Shown here piece after piece: positions 1 to 6,940 of a stretch of 8,770 bases of DNA (its first letter is position 1; each line of letters opens with the position of its first letter). Source of the stretch: an uncultured Eubacteriales bacterium. GTDB lineage: Bacteria > Bacillota > Clostridia > Christensenellales > Borkfalkiaceae. The notes under the pieces were generated by a model, which had not been told where the DNA came from, did not search any database, and saw nothing but the letters and a program-made list of their open reading frames with translations. The DNA lies in NCBI GenBank assembly GCA_900547645.1, contig URHP01000062.1, forward strand, positions 1 to 8,770. The letters are read 5' to 3'. A program made the position numbers and the translations under genes.

Positions 1-1703
1 TTTTTCTTGCGGGTGATGTCGCCGCCGTAGCACTTGGCAAGCACGTCCTTCCGGACCGCCTTCACCGTTTCGCGGGCGATGATCTTCCCGCCGACCGCCG
101 CCTGAATGGGAATTTCGAACAGCTGACGGGGAATGGCGTCCTTCAGATTTTCCGCCAGCATCCTGCCGCGCTTGTAGGCGTGATCCTCGTGCACAATGGT
201 GGAAAGCGCGTCGCAGGGTTCGCCGTTCAGCAGGATATCCAGCTTGACGAGCTTGCTGCGCTGGTAGCCGTCGAGTTCATAGTCGAAGCTGGCATACCCC
301 TTGGTACGCGACTTCAGTTCGTCGAAAAAGTCGTAGACGATCTCGTTGAGCGGCAGCAGATAGTCGAGACGGACGCGGCGCGCGTCAAGGTAGGTCATGT
401 TCTTGTAGACGCCGCGCTTGTCCTGACACAATTCCATGATGGAGCCGAGATATTCGGGCGGAGAATAAATTTCCGCCTTGACGATGGGTTCTTCCATGAA
501 ATCGATGTCGGTGGGCGGCGGCAGATGCGAGGGATTGTCCACATAAAAACTGTCGCCGTTCGTCTTGTGCACGAGATAGGAAACGGACGGCGCCGTGGTG
601 ATGATGTCGAGATTGAATTCCCGCTCGATGCGCTCCTGCACGATCTCCATGTGCAGAAGTCCCAGAAAGCCGCAGCGGAACCCGAACCCGAGCGCCACCG
701 AATTGTCCGGTTCGAACGTGAGCGCCGCGTCGTTGAGCTTGAGCTTCAGGATCGCCTCTTTCAGGTCGCCGAATTTGCTGCCGTCCAGCGGATAGATCCC
801 GCAGAAGACCACGGGCTGCACCTTTTTATAGCCGGGAAGCGGCTCCCTGGCGGGACGGTCGGCAAAGGTGACCGTATCGCCCACCTCGACGTCCTCGATG
901 GATTTGATGCTTGCGGCAATGTAGCCGACCTCCCCCGCAAGCAGGACGCTCTTGGGCTGCATCTGCGGCGCGAAGGCGCCCACTTCGGTCACGTCGTACG
1001 TGCGTTCGGAGAGGAATGTCCTGATCTTGTCCCCCACCTTCACCTGCCCGTCGCGGATGCGCACGAACAGAATGACGCCCTTGTAGTTATCGTAATAGCT
1101 GTCAAAGATGAGCGCGCGCAGCGGATCGTCCGTATCCCCCTCCGGCGGCGGGATGAACTTTACCACCGCTTCCAGAATGTCGCGGATGTTGGTGCCCTCC
1201 TTTGCCGAGACGCAGGGCGTCTGCGAAGCGTCCAGCCCGATCACTTCCTCGATCTCCTCCTTCGTCTCGTCGATGCGCGCGGAGGCAAGGTCGATCTTGT
1301 TGATGACGGGCACCAGCTCCAGATTGTTTTCCAGGGCGAGATAGACGTTCGCCAGCGTCTGCGCTTCCACGCCCTGCGTGGCGTCCACCACGACGAGGGC
1401 GCCCTCGCACGCGGCGAGCGAACGGCTCACTTCGTACGTGAAATCGACGTGCCCGGGCGTATCGATGAGGTTGAATTCATACTCGTTTCCGTCCAGCGCG
1501 CTGTAGAACATTCTCACGGGCGTGAGTTTGATGGTGATGCCCCTCTCGCGCTCGATGTCCATGGAGTCGAGCAGCTGTTCTTCCATGTCGCGCTTGCTCA
1601 CCTGTCCGGTGAGCTCCATGATACGGTCCGCGATCGTGCTCTTGCCGTGATCGATATGTGCGATGATGCAGAAATTCCGTAAATACTTGCTTGCCTTTGC
1701 CAT
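1..1703 (-). CDS. lepA: Elongation factor 4 (LepA), C-terminus cut by window edge
   Basis: Ribosome-associated translational GTPase of the LepA/EF4 family, proposed to act in back-translocation, initiation or ribosome assembly in the cytosol. Read on the minus strand from ATG at 1703-1701, the frame stays open for 567 codons to the left edge. Visible motifs: P-loop AHIDHGKST (residues 15-23), DTPGH (81-85), NKID (135-138), SAK (166-168), and the LepA-specific [15 protein letters not shown]. The last visible residues, [12 protein letters not shown], match the conserved start of the C-terminal tail, so roughly 30-40 residues lie outside the window. The start is supported by the Shine-Dalgarno GGAGA about 4 bases upstream and by the usual short N-terminus. 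It is divergent from gdpD. No frameshift was seen: the frame at the edge agrees with the frame at the start. Identification is secure; the exact cellular role of the family is still debated. Confidence 0.97.
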   Translation of the reverse strand, partial: MAKASKYLRNFCIIAHIDHGKSTIADRIMELTGQVSKRDMEEQLLDSMDIERERGITIKLTPVRMFYSALDGNEYEFNLIDTPGHVDFTYEVSRSLAACEGALVVVDATQGVEAQTLANVYLALENNLELVPVINKIDLASARIDETKEEIEEVIGLDASQTPCVSAKEGTNIRDILEAVVKFIPPPEGDTDDPLRALIFDSYYDNYKGVILFVRIRDGQVKVGDKIRTFLSERTYDVTEVGAFAPQMQPKSVLLAGEVGYIAASIKSIEDVEVGDTVTFADRPAREPLPGYKKVQPVVFCGIYPLDGSKFGDLKEAILKLKLNDAALTFEPDNSVALGFGFRCGFLGLLHMEIVQERIEREFNLDIITTAPSVSYLVHKTNGDSFYVDNPSHLPPPTDIDFMEEPIVKAEIYSPPEYLGSIMELCQDKRGVYKNMTYLDARRVRLDYLLPLNEIVYDFFDELKSRTKGYASFDYELDGYQRSKLVKLDILLNGEPCDALSTIVHEDHAYKRGRMLAENLKDAIPRQLFEIPIQAAVGGKIIARETVKAVRKDVLAKCYGGDITRKK

Positions 1704-1714
1704 GCTTTCTCCGG

Positions 1715-1731
1715 CGCGCCCGCAGGGCGCG
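1715..1731 (-). promoter_or_regulatory. GC hairpin in lepA leader next to the Shine-Dalgarno
   Basis: Perfect 7-bp inverted repeat CGCGCCC / GGGCGCG with a 3-base loop (1722-1724). It lies in the predicted lepA leader RNA and ends two bases before the GGAGA ribosome-binding site (1712-1708). It could tune translation by competing with ribosome docking or by protecting the 5' end. There is no T-run after it, so it is not a terminator. The function is inferred; the structure is directly visible. Confidence 0.5.
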
Positions 1732-1743
1732 TACTCTGTGTTT

Positions 1744-1772
1744 ATTATAACGAATCTGCAAAAATTTTGCAA
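1744..1772 (-). promoter_or_regulatory. Predicted sigma-A promoter of lepA
   Basis: On the minus strand, -35 TTGCAA (1772-1767), a 17-base spacer and a perfect -10 TATAAT (1749-1744). Transcription would start near 1738-1736, giving a leader of about 34 bases before the lepA ATG. The -35 matches the TTGACA consensus at 4 of 6 positions. It lies within a near-palindrome, TGCAAAA-A-TTTTGCA (1757-1771). Confidence 0.7.
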
Positions 1773-1778
1773 CCGCTA

Positions 1779-1807
1779 TTGCAAACCTTCCGCGGATTTG
1801 CTATAAT
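1779..1807 (+). promoter_or_regulatory. Predicted sigma-A promoter of gdpD (leaderless)
   Basis: -35 TTGCAA (1779-1784), a 17-base spacer and a perfect -10 TATAAT (1802-1807). The expected start point, about 7 bases after the -10, falls on or beside the A of the gdpD ATG at 1814. No Shine-Dalgarno can be seen in the six bases between the -10 and the ATG. Its -35 box lies only 6 bases from the -35 box of the divergent lepA promoter, so the two polymerases would probably compete for the site. Confidence 0.7.
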
Positions 1808-1813
1808 CGTTGC

Positions 1814-2557
1814 ATGAAACTTCCCGCTTTTTTGAAAGAGACGCCCATCGCGCACCGCGGCCTGCACGGCGGCGGCATTCCGGAAAACAGCCTTGCAGCA
1901 TTTGAAGAAGCCGTCAGATGCGGCTATGCCGTCGAGACCGACGTGCGTTTTACGCGCGACAGGCAGCTTGTCGTCTTTCACGACGACACCGTGGACCGCA
2001 TGACGGACGCTTCGGGAGAAGTGTCCGCGTTTCCCCTTGCCGCACTCTCCGAACTGCGCCTGTCCGGCACGCAGGAACGCATTCCGCTCTTTTCCGAGTG
2101 TCTTGCGCTGATCGCGGGGCGCGCGCCCCTTCTGCTGGAGATCAAGGACATGCCCGGCGTTTCGGGCAGGGAGATCGCCGAAGCGGTCTCGGAGCAGATC
2201 GCCGCCTTTCCCGCGCTCGAATATGCGGTACAGTCCTTTCAGCCCGCCTACCCTGCGGCCTACAAAAAGCTGCATCCCGAAATCGCCTGCGGCATGCTGG
2301 GCATCGACAAGACGTACACGAAGGCGGACTTTCACGGCTCGCCCCTCTGGCGTCTCAAGGCGAAGCTGCTGCCCGCGCTCTGCATGCGCACCGCAGACAA
2401 GCTCGACTTTCTCAGTTACTGCACGGACAACTACCCTTCGGCAAAACTTTCCGCCTACCGCGGCGTCAGACTTGCCTGGACGGTGCGCTCCGCCGAAGAA
2501 ATGGCGCGCGTGAAACAATATGCAGACAACGTGATTTTTGAAAATTTCCGTCCATAA
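1814..2557 (+). CDS. Glycerophosphodiester phosphodiesterase (GDPD family)
   Basis: Hydrolyses glycerophosphodiesters (deacylated phospholipid headgroups) to sn-glycerol 3-phosphate and an alcohol, using a metal-dependent TIM-barrel site. The 247-residue protein is the usual size for a compact cytosolic GDPD; no signal peptide or membrane segment is visible. Signature residues: HRG at 14-16, PEN at 23-25, ETD at 41-43 with E41 and D43, HDD at 56-58, and LEIKD with E109 and K111. The end has the typical AWTVRSAEEM and IFENF segments. The first ATG is the only one before the catalytic HRG, so the start is firm even though no ribosome-binding site precedes it; the message is probably leaderless. 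A strong terminator follows, so it appears to be a single-gene unit. Substrate preference cannot be told from sequence; UgpQ/GlpQ-like names would be guesses. Confidence 0.93.
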   Translation: MKLPAFLKETPIAHRGLHGGGIPENSLAAFEEAVRCGYAVETDVRFTRDRQLVVFHDDTVDRMTDASGEVSAFPLAALSELRLSGTQERIPLFSECLALIAGRAPLLLEIKDMPGVSGREIAEAVSEQIAAFPALEYAVQSFQPAYPAAYKKLHPEIACGMLGIDKTYTKADFHGSPLWRLKAKLLPALCMRTADKLDFLSYCTDNYPSAKLSAYRGVRLAWTVRSAEEMARVKQYADNVIFENFRP

Positions 2558-2572
2558 AATCCAAACATCTTC

Positions 2573-2618
2573 ATAATTCAAAAGGCTTTCATGAAAGAAA
2601 GCCTTTTGAATTATTTTT
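2573..2618 (+). terminator. Rho-independent terminator after gdpD
   Basis: Perfect 18-bp inverted repeat (left arm 2573-2590, right arm 2597-2614, core AAAAGGCTTTC / GAAAGCCTTTT) with a 6-base loop ATGAAA, followed by TTTT at 2615-2618. It starts 16 bases after the gdpD stop. It is much more AT-rich than the other terminator in the window (4584-4616) and marks the left side of the AT-rich island. Confidence 0.9.
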
Positions 2619-2660
2619 AACTTATAAAGAAATATGACAACACGTATTGTATAAAAAAAT

Positions 2661-2680
2661 ATTTTACCGATCAGTAAAAT
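2661..2680 (-). terminator. Weak terminator-like hairpin after the minus-strand gene remnant
   Basis: 7-bp inverted repeat ATTTTAC / GTAAAAT with a 6-base loop. Read on the minus strand it is followed after two bases by seven T (opposite 2659-2653), and it starts at the stop codon of the small minus-strand reading frame. The stem is almost all A-T, so its strength is doubtful. Its position supports the view that a gene once ended here. Confidence 0.35.
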
Positions 2681-2853
2681 TAGCGACTGCCAAACTCCAT
2701 CTCTTTGCCGCTTTCATATGTAATTAACTCGCTACCATTATAACACATGTTTGTAAAATAATATTCGATTTCAAAATTATTGTTATCACTTTTCCAAATA
2801 CTTGTACGAGCGACGCCCGACGACAAACTATTTGACAAATACGACAAAATAGC
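2680..2853 (-). pseudogene. 5'-truncated remnant of an unknown gene in an AT-rich island
   Basis: On the minus strand, 57 sense codons (2853-2683) run between an in-frame TAA (2856-2854) and the stop TAA (2682-2680). There is no ATG near the upstream end and no ribosome-binding site before its TTG codons. The peptide has a protein-like, soluble composition rich in aromatic and acidic residues, with segments such as TSIWKSDNNN and FEIEYYFTNM. It loosely resembles small uncharacterised beta-rich proteins of Clostridia, an impression that could not be tested here. The region is strikingly AT-rich compared with the flanking genes. The upstream end runs into the ilvA promoter, as if a deletion or insertion joined the two. 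An untruncated small gene using a TTG start is possible but unlikely. No function is assigned. Confidence 0.4.
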
Positions 2854-2860
2854 TTATAAT
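2832..2860 (+). promoter_or_regulatory. Consensus sigma-A promoter of the ilvA-ridA operon
   Basis: Perfect -35 TTGACA (2832-2837), a 17-base spacer and perfect -10 TATAAT (2855-2860). The transcript should start near 2867, giving a leader of about 24 bases with GGAGG at 2878-2882. No leader peptide or attenuator fits in so short a leader, so branched-chain attenuation or a T-box is not supported. The match to consensus suggests strong constitutive expression unless a repressor acts. Confidence 0.85.
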
Positions 2861-2890
2861 TTTGACATTACGGCACGGGAGGGCAAGGAC

Positions 2891-4087
2891 ATGCTCACCA
2901 TCGAAAAGATCATTCACGCGCAGCGCGTCCTCGAAGAGGCGCTCTACACGACGGAAATCAAGCGCGCTGCGGGGCTCACCGACCGCTGCGAGCTGTTTTT
3001 GAAGACGGAAAACCTACAAAAGACCGGATCGTTCAAGATCCGCGGCGCGTACTATAAGATCGCCTGCCTTTCTCCCGAAGAAAAGAAACGGGGCGTGATC
3101 GCCTGCTCTGCAGGCAACCATGCACAGGGCGTGGCGCTCGCCGCGCAGAAGAACGGCATTCCCGCTCTCATCTGCCTGCCGGACGGCGCACCCATCTCCA
3201 AGGTGGAGGCGACGCGCAGCTACGGCGCGGAACTCTGCCTGGTCCCCGGCGTGTACGACGACGCATATGAGCGCGCCCTTCAGCTTCAGAAAGAGCGCAA
3301 ACTGACCTTTATCCATCCCTTCGACGACGAAGACGTCATTGCCGGTCAGGGCACGATCGGGCTGGAGATCCTGTCTCAACTCAAAAATGTGGACGCGGTC
3401 GTCGTCCCCGTAGGCGGCGGCGGGCTCATTTCGGGCGTCGCCTTTGCCGTCAAACAGATGAATCCGAACGTCAGGGTGTACGGCGTACAGGCGGCCGGCG
3501 CGGCAAGCATGCTGAATTCCCTGCACGACGGCAAGATCGAATGCCTGCCCTCCGTCTCCACCATCGCAGACGGCATCGCCGTCAAACAGCCCGGCGTTCA
3601 GACGTTCGACTACTGCAGCAAATACGTGGACGGGATGGTCGCCGTCACGGACGAAGAGATCTGCGCGGCGATCCTTGCGCTCATCGAAAAACAGAAGATG
3701 ATCGCCGAGGGCGCGGGCGCGGCGCCCGTCGCGGCCGTCATGGCGGGCAAACTTCCGGAGCTGGACGGGAAGCGCGTGTGCTGTCTCGTCTCGGGCGGCA
3801 ATATCGACGTTACCATTTTGAGCCGCGTCATTTCGCGCGGGCTTATGATGAGCGGCAGGCAATGTACCCTCACCATCGAACTTTTGGATAAGCCCGGACA
3901 GCTCGTTGCCGTTTCGCAGATCATTGCGAAATGCGGCGCAAACGTTGTGGGCGTTCACCATGAACATGCGAATGCGGGCAGCGAAGTGATCGGATGCTTT
4001 TTGCGCATCGACCTGGAAACGCGCGATTTTGCACAGATCGAAGAGATCAAGCGTGCGCTGACGCAAGCGGGATTCAAACTTTGCTGA
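2891..4087 (+). CDS. ilvA: Threonine ammonia-lyase (threonine dehydratase) with C-terminal ACT domain
   Basis: PLP enzyme that dehydrates and deaminates L-threonine to 2-oxobutanoate (often serine to pyruvate too), feeding isoleucine synthesis or threonine catabolism. The 398-residue product has the fold type II catalytic domain (about 1-320) with the Schiff-base lysine K49 in KTGSFKIRGA, SAGNHAQG at 73-80, the phosphate-binding GGGGL at 175-179 and SGGN at 301-304. A single ACT domain (about 325-398, starting CTLTIELLDKPGQL) fits the medium-length family lying between TdcB (no such domain) and long IlvA. The start at 2891 is chosen because GGAGG lies 8 bases upstream and a perfect promoter lies before it. 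An in-frame ATG at 2780 would add 37 residues, but these are encoded by the promoter itself. Whether the role is biosynthetic (ilvA) or catabolic (tdcB) cannot be settled here. RidA is encoded 12 bases downstream. Confidence 0.93.
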   Translation: MLTIEKIIHAQRVLEEALYTTEIKRAAGLTDRCELFLKTENLQKTGSFKIRGAYYKIACLSPEEKKRGVIACSAGNHAQGVALAAQKNGIPALICLPDGAPISKVEATRSYGAELCLVPGVYDDAYERALQLQKERKLTFIHPFDDEDVIAGQGTIGLEILSQLKNVDAVVVPVGGGGLISGVAFAVKQMNPNVRVYGVQAAGAASMLNSLHDGKIECLPSVSTIADGIAVKQPGVQTFDYCSKYVDGMVAVTDEEICAAILALIEKQKMIAEGAGAAPVAAVMAGKLPELDGKRVCCLVSGGNIDVTILSRVISRGLMMSGRQCTLTIELLDKPGQLVAVSQIIAKCGANVVGVHHEHANAGSEVIGCFLRIDLETRDFAQIEEIKRALTQAGFKLC

Positions 4088-4088
4088 C

Positions 4089-4094
4089 AGGAGG
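4089..4094 (+). promoter_or_regulatory. Shine-Dalgarno of ridA
   Basis: Perfect AGGAGG in the 12-base gap between the ilvA stop and the ridA ATG, spaced 5 bases from the ATG. Its strength suggests independent, efficient translation of ridA from the shared transcript. Confidence 0.85.
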
Positions 4095-4099
4095 ATCAT

Positions 4100-4471
4100 A
4101 TGGAACGCATTTTTACAGACAACGCGCCTGCGGCGATCGGCCCCTACTCGCAGGCGGTCAAGGCAAACGGATTTGTCTTCACGTCGGGACAGATCGCCCT
4201 CGATCCCGCCACGGGCGAAGTGGTAAAGGGCGGCATCCGGGAACAGACGGCGCGCATCTGCCGGAACCTGAAGGCCGTACTCGAAGCGGCGGGCTCCGCG
4301 CCGGAACGGGTGATCAAGACCACCTGCTTCCTTGCGGACATGAACGATTTTGCGGCGTTCAACGAAGTGTACGGGCAGTATTTCACGGAAAAGCCCGCGC
4401 GCAGCTGCGTGGCGGTCAAAGCGCTGCCCAAGGGGGTTCTGGCAGAGATCGAAGCGGTTGCCCTTGTCTGA
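4100..4471 (+). CDS. ridA: RidA family 2-iminobutanoate/2-iminopropanoate deaminase
   Basis: Trimeric cytosolic enzyme that hydrolyses the enamine/imine intermediates released by PLP dehydratases (2-aminocrotonate, 2-aminoacrylate) to 2-oxoacids, preventing damage to other PLP enzymes. The 123-residue length is standard. Conserved segments: GPYSQA at 14-19, FTSGQI at 27-32, and RSCVAV at 101-106, with R101 and C103 plus E116 corresponding to R105, C107 and E120 of E. coli RidA. The invariant arginine that contacts the substrate carboxylate is present, which places it in the active RidA subgroup. It sits 12 bases after threonine ammonia-lyase in the same transcription unit, so the enzyme that makes the reactive product and the one that clears it are made together. 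Paralogue subgroup assignment (Rid1-7) would need alignment, but the residues support an archetypal RidA. Confidence 0.95.
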   Translation: MERIFTDNAPAAIGPYSQAVKANGFVFTSGQIALDPATGEVVKGGIREQTARICRNLKAVLEAAGSAPERVIKTTCFLADMNDFAAFNEVYGQYFTEKPARSCVAVKALPKGVLAEIEAVALV

Positions 4472-4481
4472 AACCCTTACC

Positions 4482-4552
4482 CGCATGCGGATTTGGAAAA
4501 AACACGGAATCCCCTTCTGCGGATCCCATGCTTTTTTGTATGCGAGTTTTTT
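4482..4552 (+). terminator. Tandem or alternative terminators after ridA
   Basis: The left arm GCATG-C-GGAT (4483-4492) pairs with ATCCCATGC (4523-4531), with one bulged C and a large loop, and is followed by six T (4532-4537). The same left arm, CGCAT (4482-4486), can instead pair with ATGCG (4540-4544), followed two bases later by another six T (4547-4552). GAAAAAAC (4496-4503) can also pair with GTTTTTTC (4546-4553). The two T-runs after competing right arms look like a double terminator; a switch between structures is possible but not shown. The loop of about 30 bases makes the first stem weaker than usual. Confidence 0.45.
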
Positions 4553-4583
4553 CAATATAACCGATACCTGCAGACAGATTTAA

Positions 4584-4616
4584 CAAACAGCCCCGGGAAA
4601 ATCCCGGGGCTGTTTG
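4584..4616 (-). terminator. Strong GC hairpin between convergent ridA and glgP
   Basis: Perfect 15-bp inverted repeat, arms 4584-4598 and 4602-4616 (core CAGCCCCGGGA / TCCCGGGGCTG), with a 3-base AAA/TTT loop. It begins 5 bases after the glgP stop on the minus strand, so it most likely ends glgP transcripts (a short T-rich stretch TTTGTTAAAT follows on that strand). Because it is nearly symmetrical it can also stop read-through from ridA. Confidence 0.8.
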
Positions 4617-4621
4617 CGGAT

Positions 4622-6925
4622 TTACAGATTCCAGATTTGCTTTGCGTAATCGCTCACGGAGCGGTCGGCGGAGAACTTACCCACGTTTGCCATGTTGACA
4701 AGGCACTTTTTATTGAATTCGTCGGTGCCGAAATCGTACAAGAGCTGCGTCTTGACGCGCACATAGTCGGCAAAATCGTAGAGCACCAGATAGCGGTCGG
4801 GTTCATACCCCGTGAGCAGGCTCTCATACAGCTTGCGGAGCATGCCCGATCCGTCCGAGAACGTGCCGTCCACCAGCGTTTCAAGCGCGCGCTTGAGGCG
4901 CGGGTTCTGTTCCACGATCTCGCGCGGGCAGTAATACTGTTTGATCGCGGCGACCTCTTCCACCGTCGCGCCGAAGATATAGTTGTTCTCTCTGCCCGCC
5001 TCTTCGCAGATCTCCACGTTCGCGCCGTCCATGGTGCCGAGCGTCACGGTGCCGTTGAGCATGAACTTCATGTTGCTCGTTCCGGACGCCTCCATCCCGG
5101 CGAGCGAGATCTGCTCGGAAATGTCCGCCGCGCACACGATCTTTTCCGCGTACGAAACATTGTAATTCTGCACGAACACGACCTTCATTTTGTCCGCCAC
5201 GGCAGGGTCGCCGTTGACGAGCTTCGCCACCTCGTTGATGAATTTGATGATGGCTTTTGCAAGGTAGTACCCGGGCGCCGCCTTTGCCCCGAAGATGAAC
5301 GCCGTGGGCGGGAAATCGGTGATCTCGCCGTCCTTGATGCCGAAGTAGTACCAGAGCACCGAGAGCGCGTTGAGCATCTGCCGCTTATACTCGTGCAGCC
5401 GCTTGACCTGCACGTCGAAGATAAAATCGGGCGAAAGGTCCACGCCCTCGTGTTCGGAAATATAGGCGGCGAGCTTTTTCTTGTTTTCCCGCTTGATGCG
5501 CACGAACGCGGGCAGCATCCCGTCGAGGAAGGGCGTGAGTTTTTTGAGCTGCGGGAGATCGGTGTGCCATCCGTCGCCGATCTTTCCGTCGATGAGCCGC
5601 GCCATTTCGGGATTGTTGAGAAGCAGCCAGCGGCGGGGCGTGATGCCGTTGGTGATATTGACAAACTTTTCGGGATACCGCTCGTACCAATTCCTGAAGG
5701 TCTGCGTCCTGAGGATATTGGTGTGGATCTCCGCAACGCCGTTGACGTGCGCCGAGACGTAGATGGCAAGGTTTGCCATATGCACCACGTTATCGCGCAC
5801 GATATAAAAGCTGTTCGGATCGAGCCCTTCGCTCTGCAGCCGCTGCTGGCAGGCGACGATCTGTTCGTAAACGTCGGGCAAGAGGTCCGAAAACGCCAGC
5901 GCGTCCCACTTTTCAAGCGCCTCTGCCATGATGGTGTGGTTGGTGAAGTTAAAGCACTGCGCGCAGACGCCGAAGGCTTCCTCGAAAGTGAGCCCCTCCG
6001 TCTGCAGAATGCGCAGAAGCTCGGGAATGGCGATGACGGGATGCGTGTCGTTGAGCTGGAAGCACCACTTTTCGGGCAGCGACCGCAGATCCTTCCCTGA
6101 CGCCTTGAACTTTTTTACGATGTCCTGCAGGGAAGCGCTGACCATAAAGTACTGCTGCCTGAGGCGCAGGATCTTGCCTACCATCGTGTTGTCGTTGGGG
6201 TACAGTACGTCGGTGATCTTGGTCGCGTTGAAATTTTCGTTTGCCTTGACCTCGCCGCGCATTTCGTTGAAGGACGCAAAGTCGAACGCCTGCACGGGCT
6301 CCGCCTGCCACAGTCTGAGCGTGTTCACCACGCCGTTGCGGTAGCCGAAAATAGGCATGTCGTAGGGCACGGCGCGCACCGTCTGATCGGCGAACTTCAC
6401 CAGGACCGCGTCCCGCTCCACCCGCACGCTCCAGGGATCCCCCCACCTGAGCCAGTCGTCCCCTTCCTCATGCTGGAAGCCGTCTTCAAAGGTCTGGCGG
6501 AACAGCCCGTAGCGGTAACGGATGCCGTAGCCGTCGAGCGCGATATTTTTGGAAGCCGCGCTCTCCAGATAGCACGCCGCAAGCCTGCCCAGACCGCCGT
6601 TGCCGAGCGCGGCGTCCTCCACCTCTTCAAACTGATTGAGGTCTTCGCCGACGCTTTTGAGCGCGTCGCCCACGTCCTCGAGAATGCCGAGGTTGAGAAG
6701 GTTGGAATAGATGGCGCGCCCCATCAGAAATTCCGCCGAAAAATAACCGCAGCGGCGGCGCGCGGCGTTCCGCTCCCGGCTCCAATCGTCGTAGGTCTCC
6801 TCCATGACCGCCTTGGAGACCGCATTGTAAAGTTCGCGTCTGCCCGCCGACTTCAGATCGCAGGCATAATTCGCGTTGAGGACGCGTTCCACGTCCGCAA
6901 GAAACGTCTTCTGATCGAATTTCAT
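4622..6925 (-). CDS. glgP: Glycogen/starch (alpha-glucan) phosphorylase
   Basis: PLP-dependent GT35 enzyme that phosphorolyses alpha-1,4-glucan ends to glucose 1-phosphate, for glycogen breakdown or maltodextrin use in the cytosol. The 767-residue protein spans the full catalytic fold. Visible motifs: CGYFSAEFLMGR (59-70), ALGNGGLGRLAACYLES (106-122), DGYGIRYRYGLFRQ (131-144), LNDTHP (291-296), NITNGITPRRW (423-433), VKRLHEYKRQ (507-516) and the PLP-lysine signature EASGTSNMKFMLNG (612-625) with K620. It is a little shorter than E. coli phosphorylases (about 800-815), mainly from a short N-terminus, so the N-terminal phospho-regulation of animal enzymes is not expected. The start is supported by GGGGAG at 6937-6932, 6 bases upstream. 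It stands alone: no glgC/A/B/X gene is adjacent in the window. It is divergent from the nuoE-nuoF operon. Preference for glycogen or maltodextrin is unresolved. Confidence 0.97.
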   Translation of the reverse strand: MKFDQKTFLADVERVLNANYACDLKSAGRRELYNAVSKAVMEETYDDWSRERNAARRRCGYFSAEFLMGRAIYSNLLNLGILEDVGDALKSVGEDLNQFEEVEDAALGNGGLGRLAACYLESAASKNIALDGYGIRYRYGLFRQTFEDGFQHEEGDDWLRWGDPWSVRVERDAVLVKFADQTVRAVPYDMPIFGYRNGVVNTLRLWQAEPVQAFDFASFNEMRGEVKANENFNATKITDVLYPNDNTMVGKILRLRQQYFMVSASLQDIVKKFKASGKDLRSLPEKWCFQLNDTHPVIAIPELLRILQTEGLTFEEAFGVCAQCFNFTNHTIMAEALEKWDALAFSDLLPDVYEQIVACQQRLQSEGLDPNSFYIVRDNVVHMANLAIYVSAHVNGVAEIHTNILRTQTFRNWYERYPEKFVNITNGITPRRWLLLNNPEMARLIDGKIGDGWHTDLPQLKKLTPFLDGMLPAFVRIKRENKKKLAAYISEHEGVDLSPDFIFDVQVKRLHEYKRQMLNALSVLWYYFGIKDGEITDFPPTAFIFGAKAAPGYYLAKAIIKFINEVAKLVNGDPAVADKMKVVFVQNYNVSYAEKIVCAADISEQISLAGMEASGTSNMKFMLNGTVTLGTMDGANVEICEEAGRENNYIFGATVEEVAAIKQYYCPREIVEQNPRLKRALETLVDGTFSDGSGMLRKLYESLLTGYEPDRYLVLYDFADYVRVKTQLLYDFGTDEFNKKCLVNMANVGKFSADRSVSDYAKQIWNL

Positions 6926-6940
6926 GTTTCACTCCCCGTT

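Noticed and set aside
180..1682. 500-codon plus-strand open frame
   Set aside because: It lies antisense to lepA, whose motifs are unmistakable. It has no family-like features and arises from GC-rich codon structure.
2737..2742. Minus-strand extended -10 (TGTTATAAT) inside the AT-rich remnant
   Set aside because: The sequence at the proper -35 distance is AATATT, with no resemblance to consensus. A chance match is likely in AT-rich DNA.
2862..2867. Second TTGACA downstream of the ilvA -10
   Set aside because: The position 17 bases further holds the Shine-Dalgarno/ATG region with no -10 like sequence, so it does not form a promoter.
2780..2890. 37-residue N-terminal extension of threonine ammonia-lyase
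   Set aside because: The extra codons cover the -35 and -10 boxes of its promoter. The internal ATG at 2891 has a well-placed GGAGG, and the protein then begins like its family.
4493..6100. 535-codon plus-strand open frame
   Set aside because: Antisense to glycogen phosphorylase, with no ribosome-binding site and no recognisable domain. The same applies to the minus-strand frames at 3014-4555 and 7529-8740 opposite ilvA and nuoE/nuoF, and to 1745-2581 opposite gdpD.
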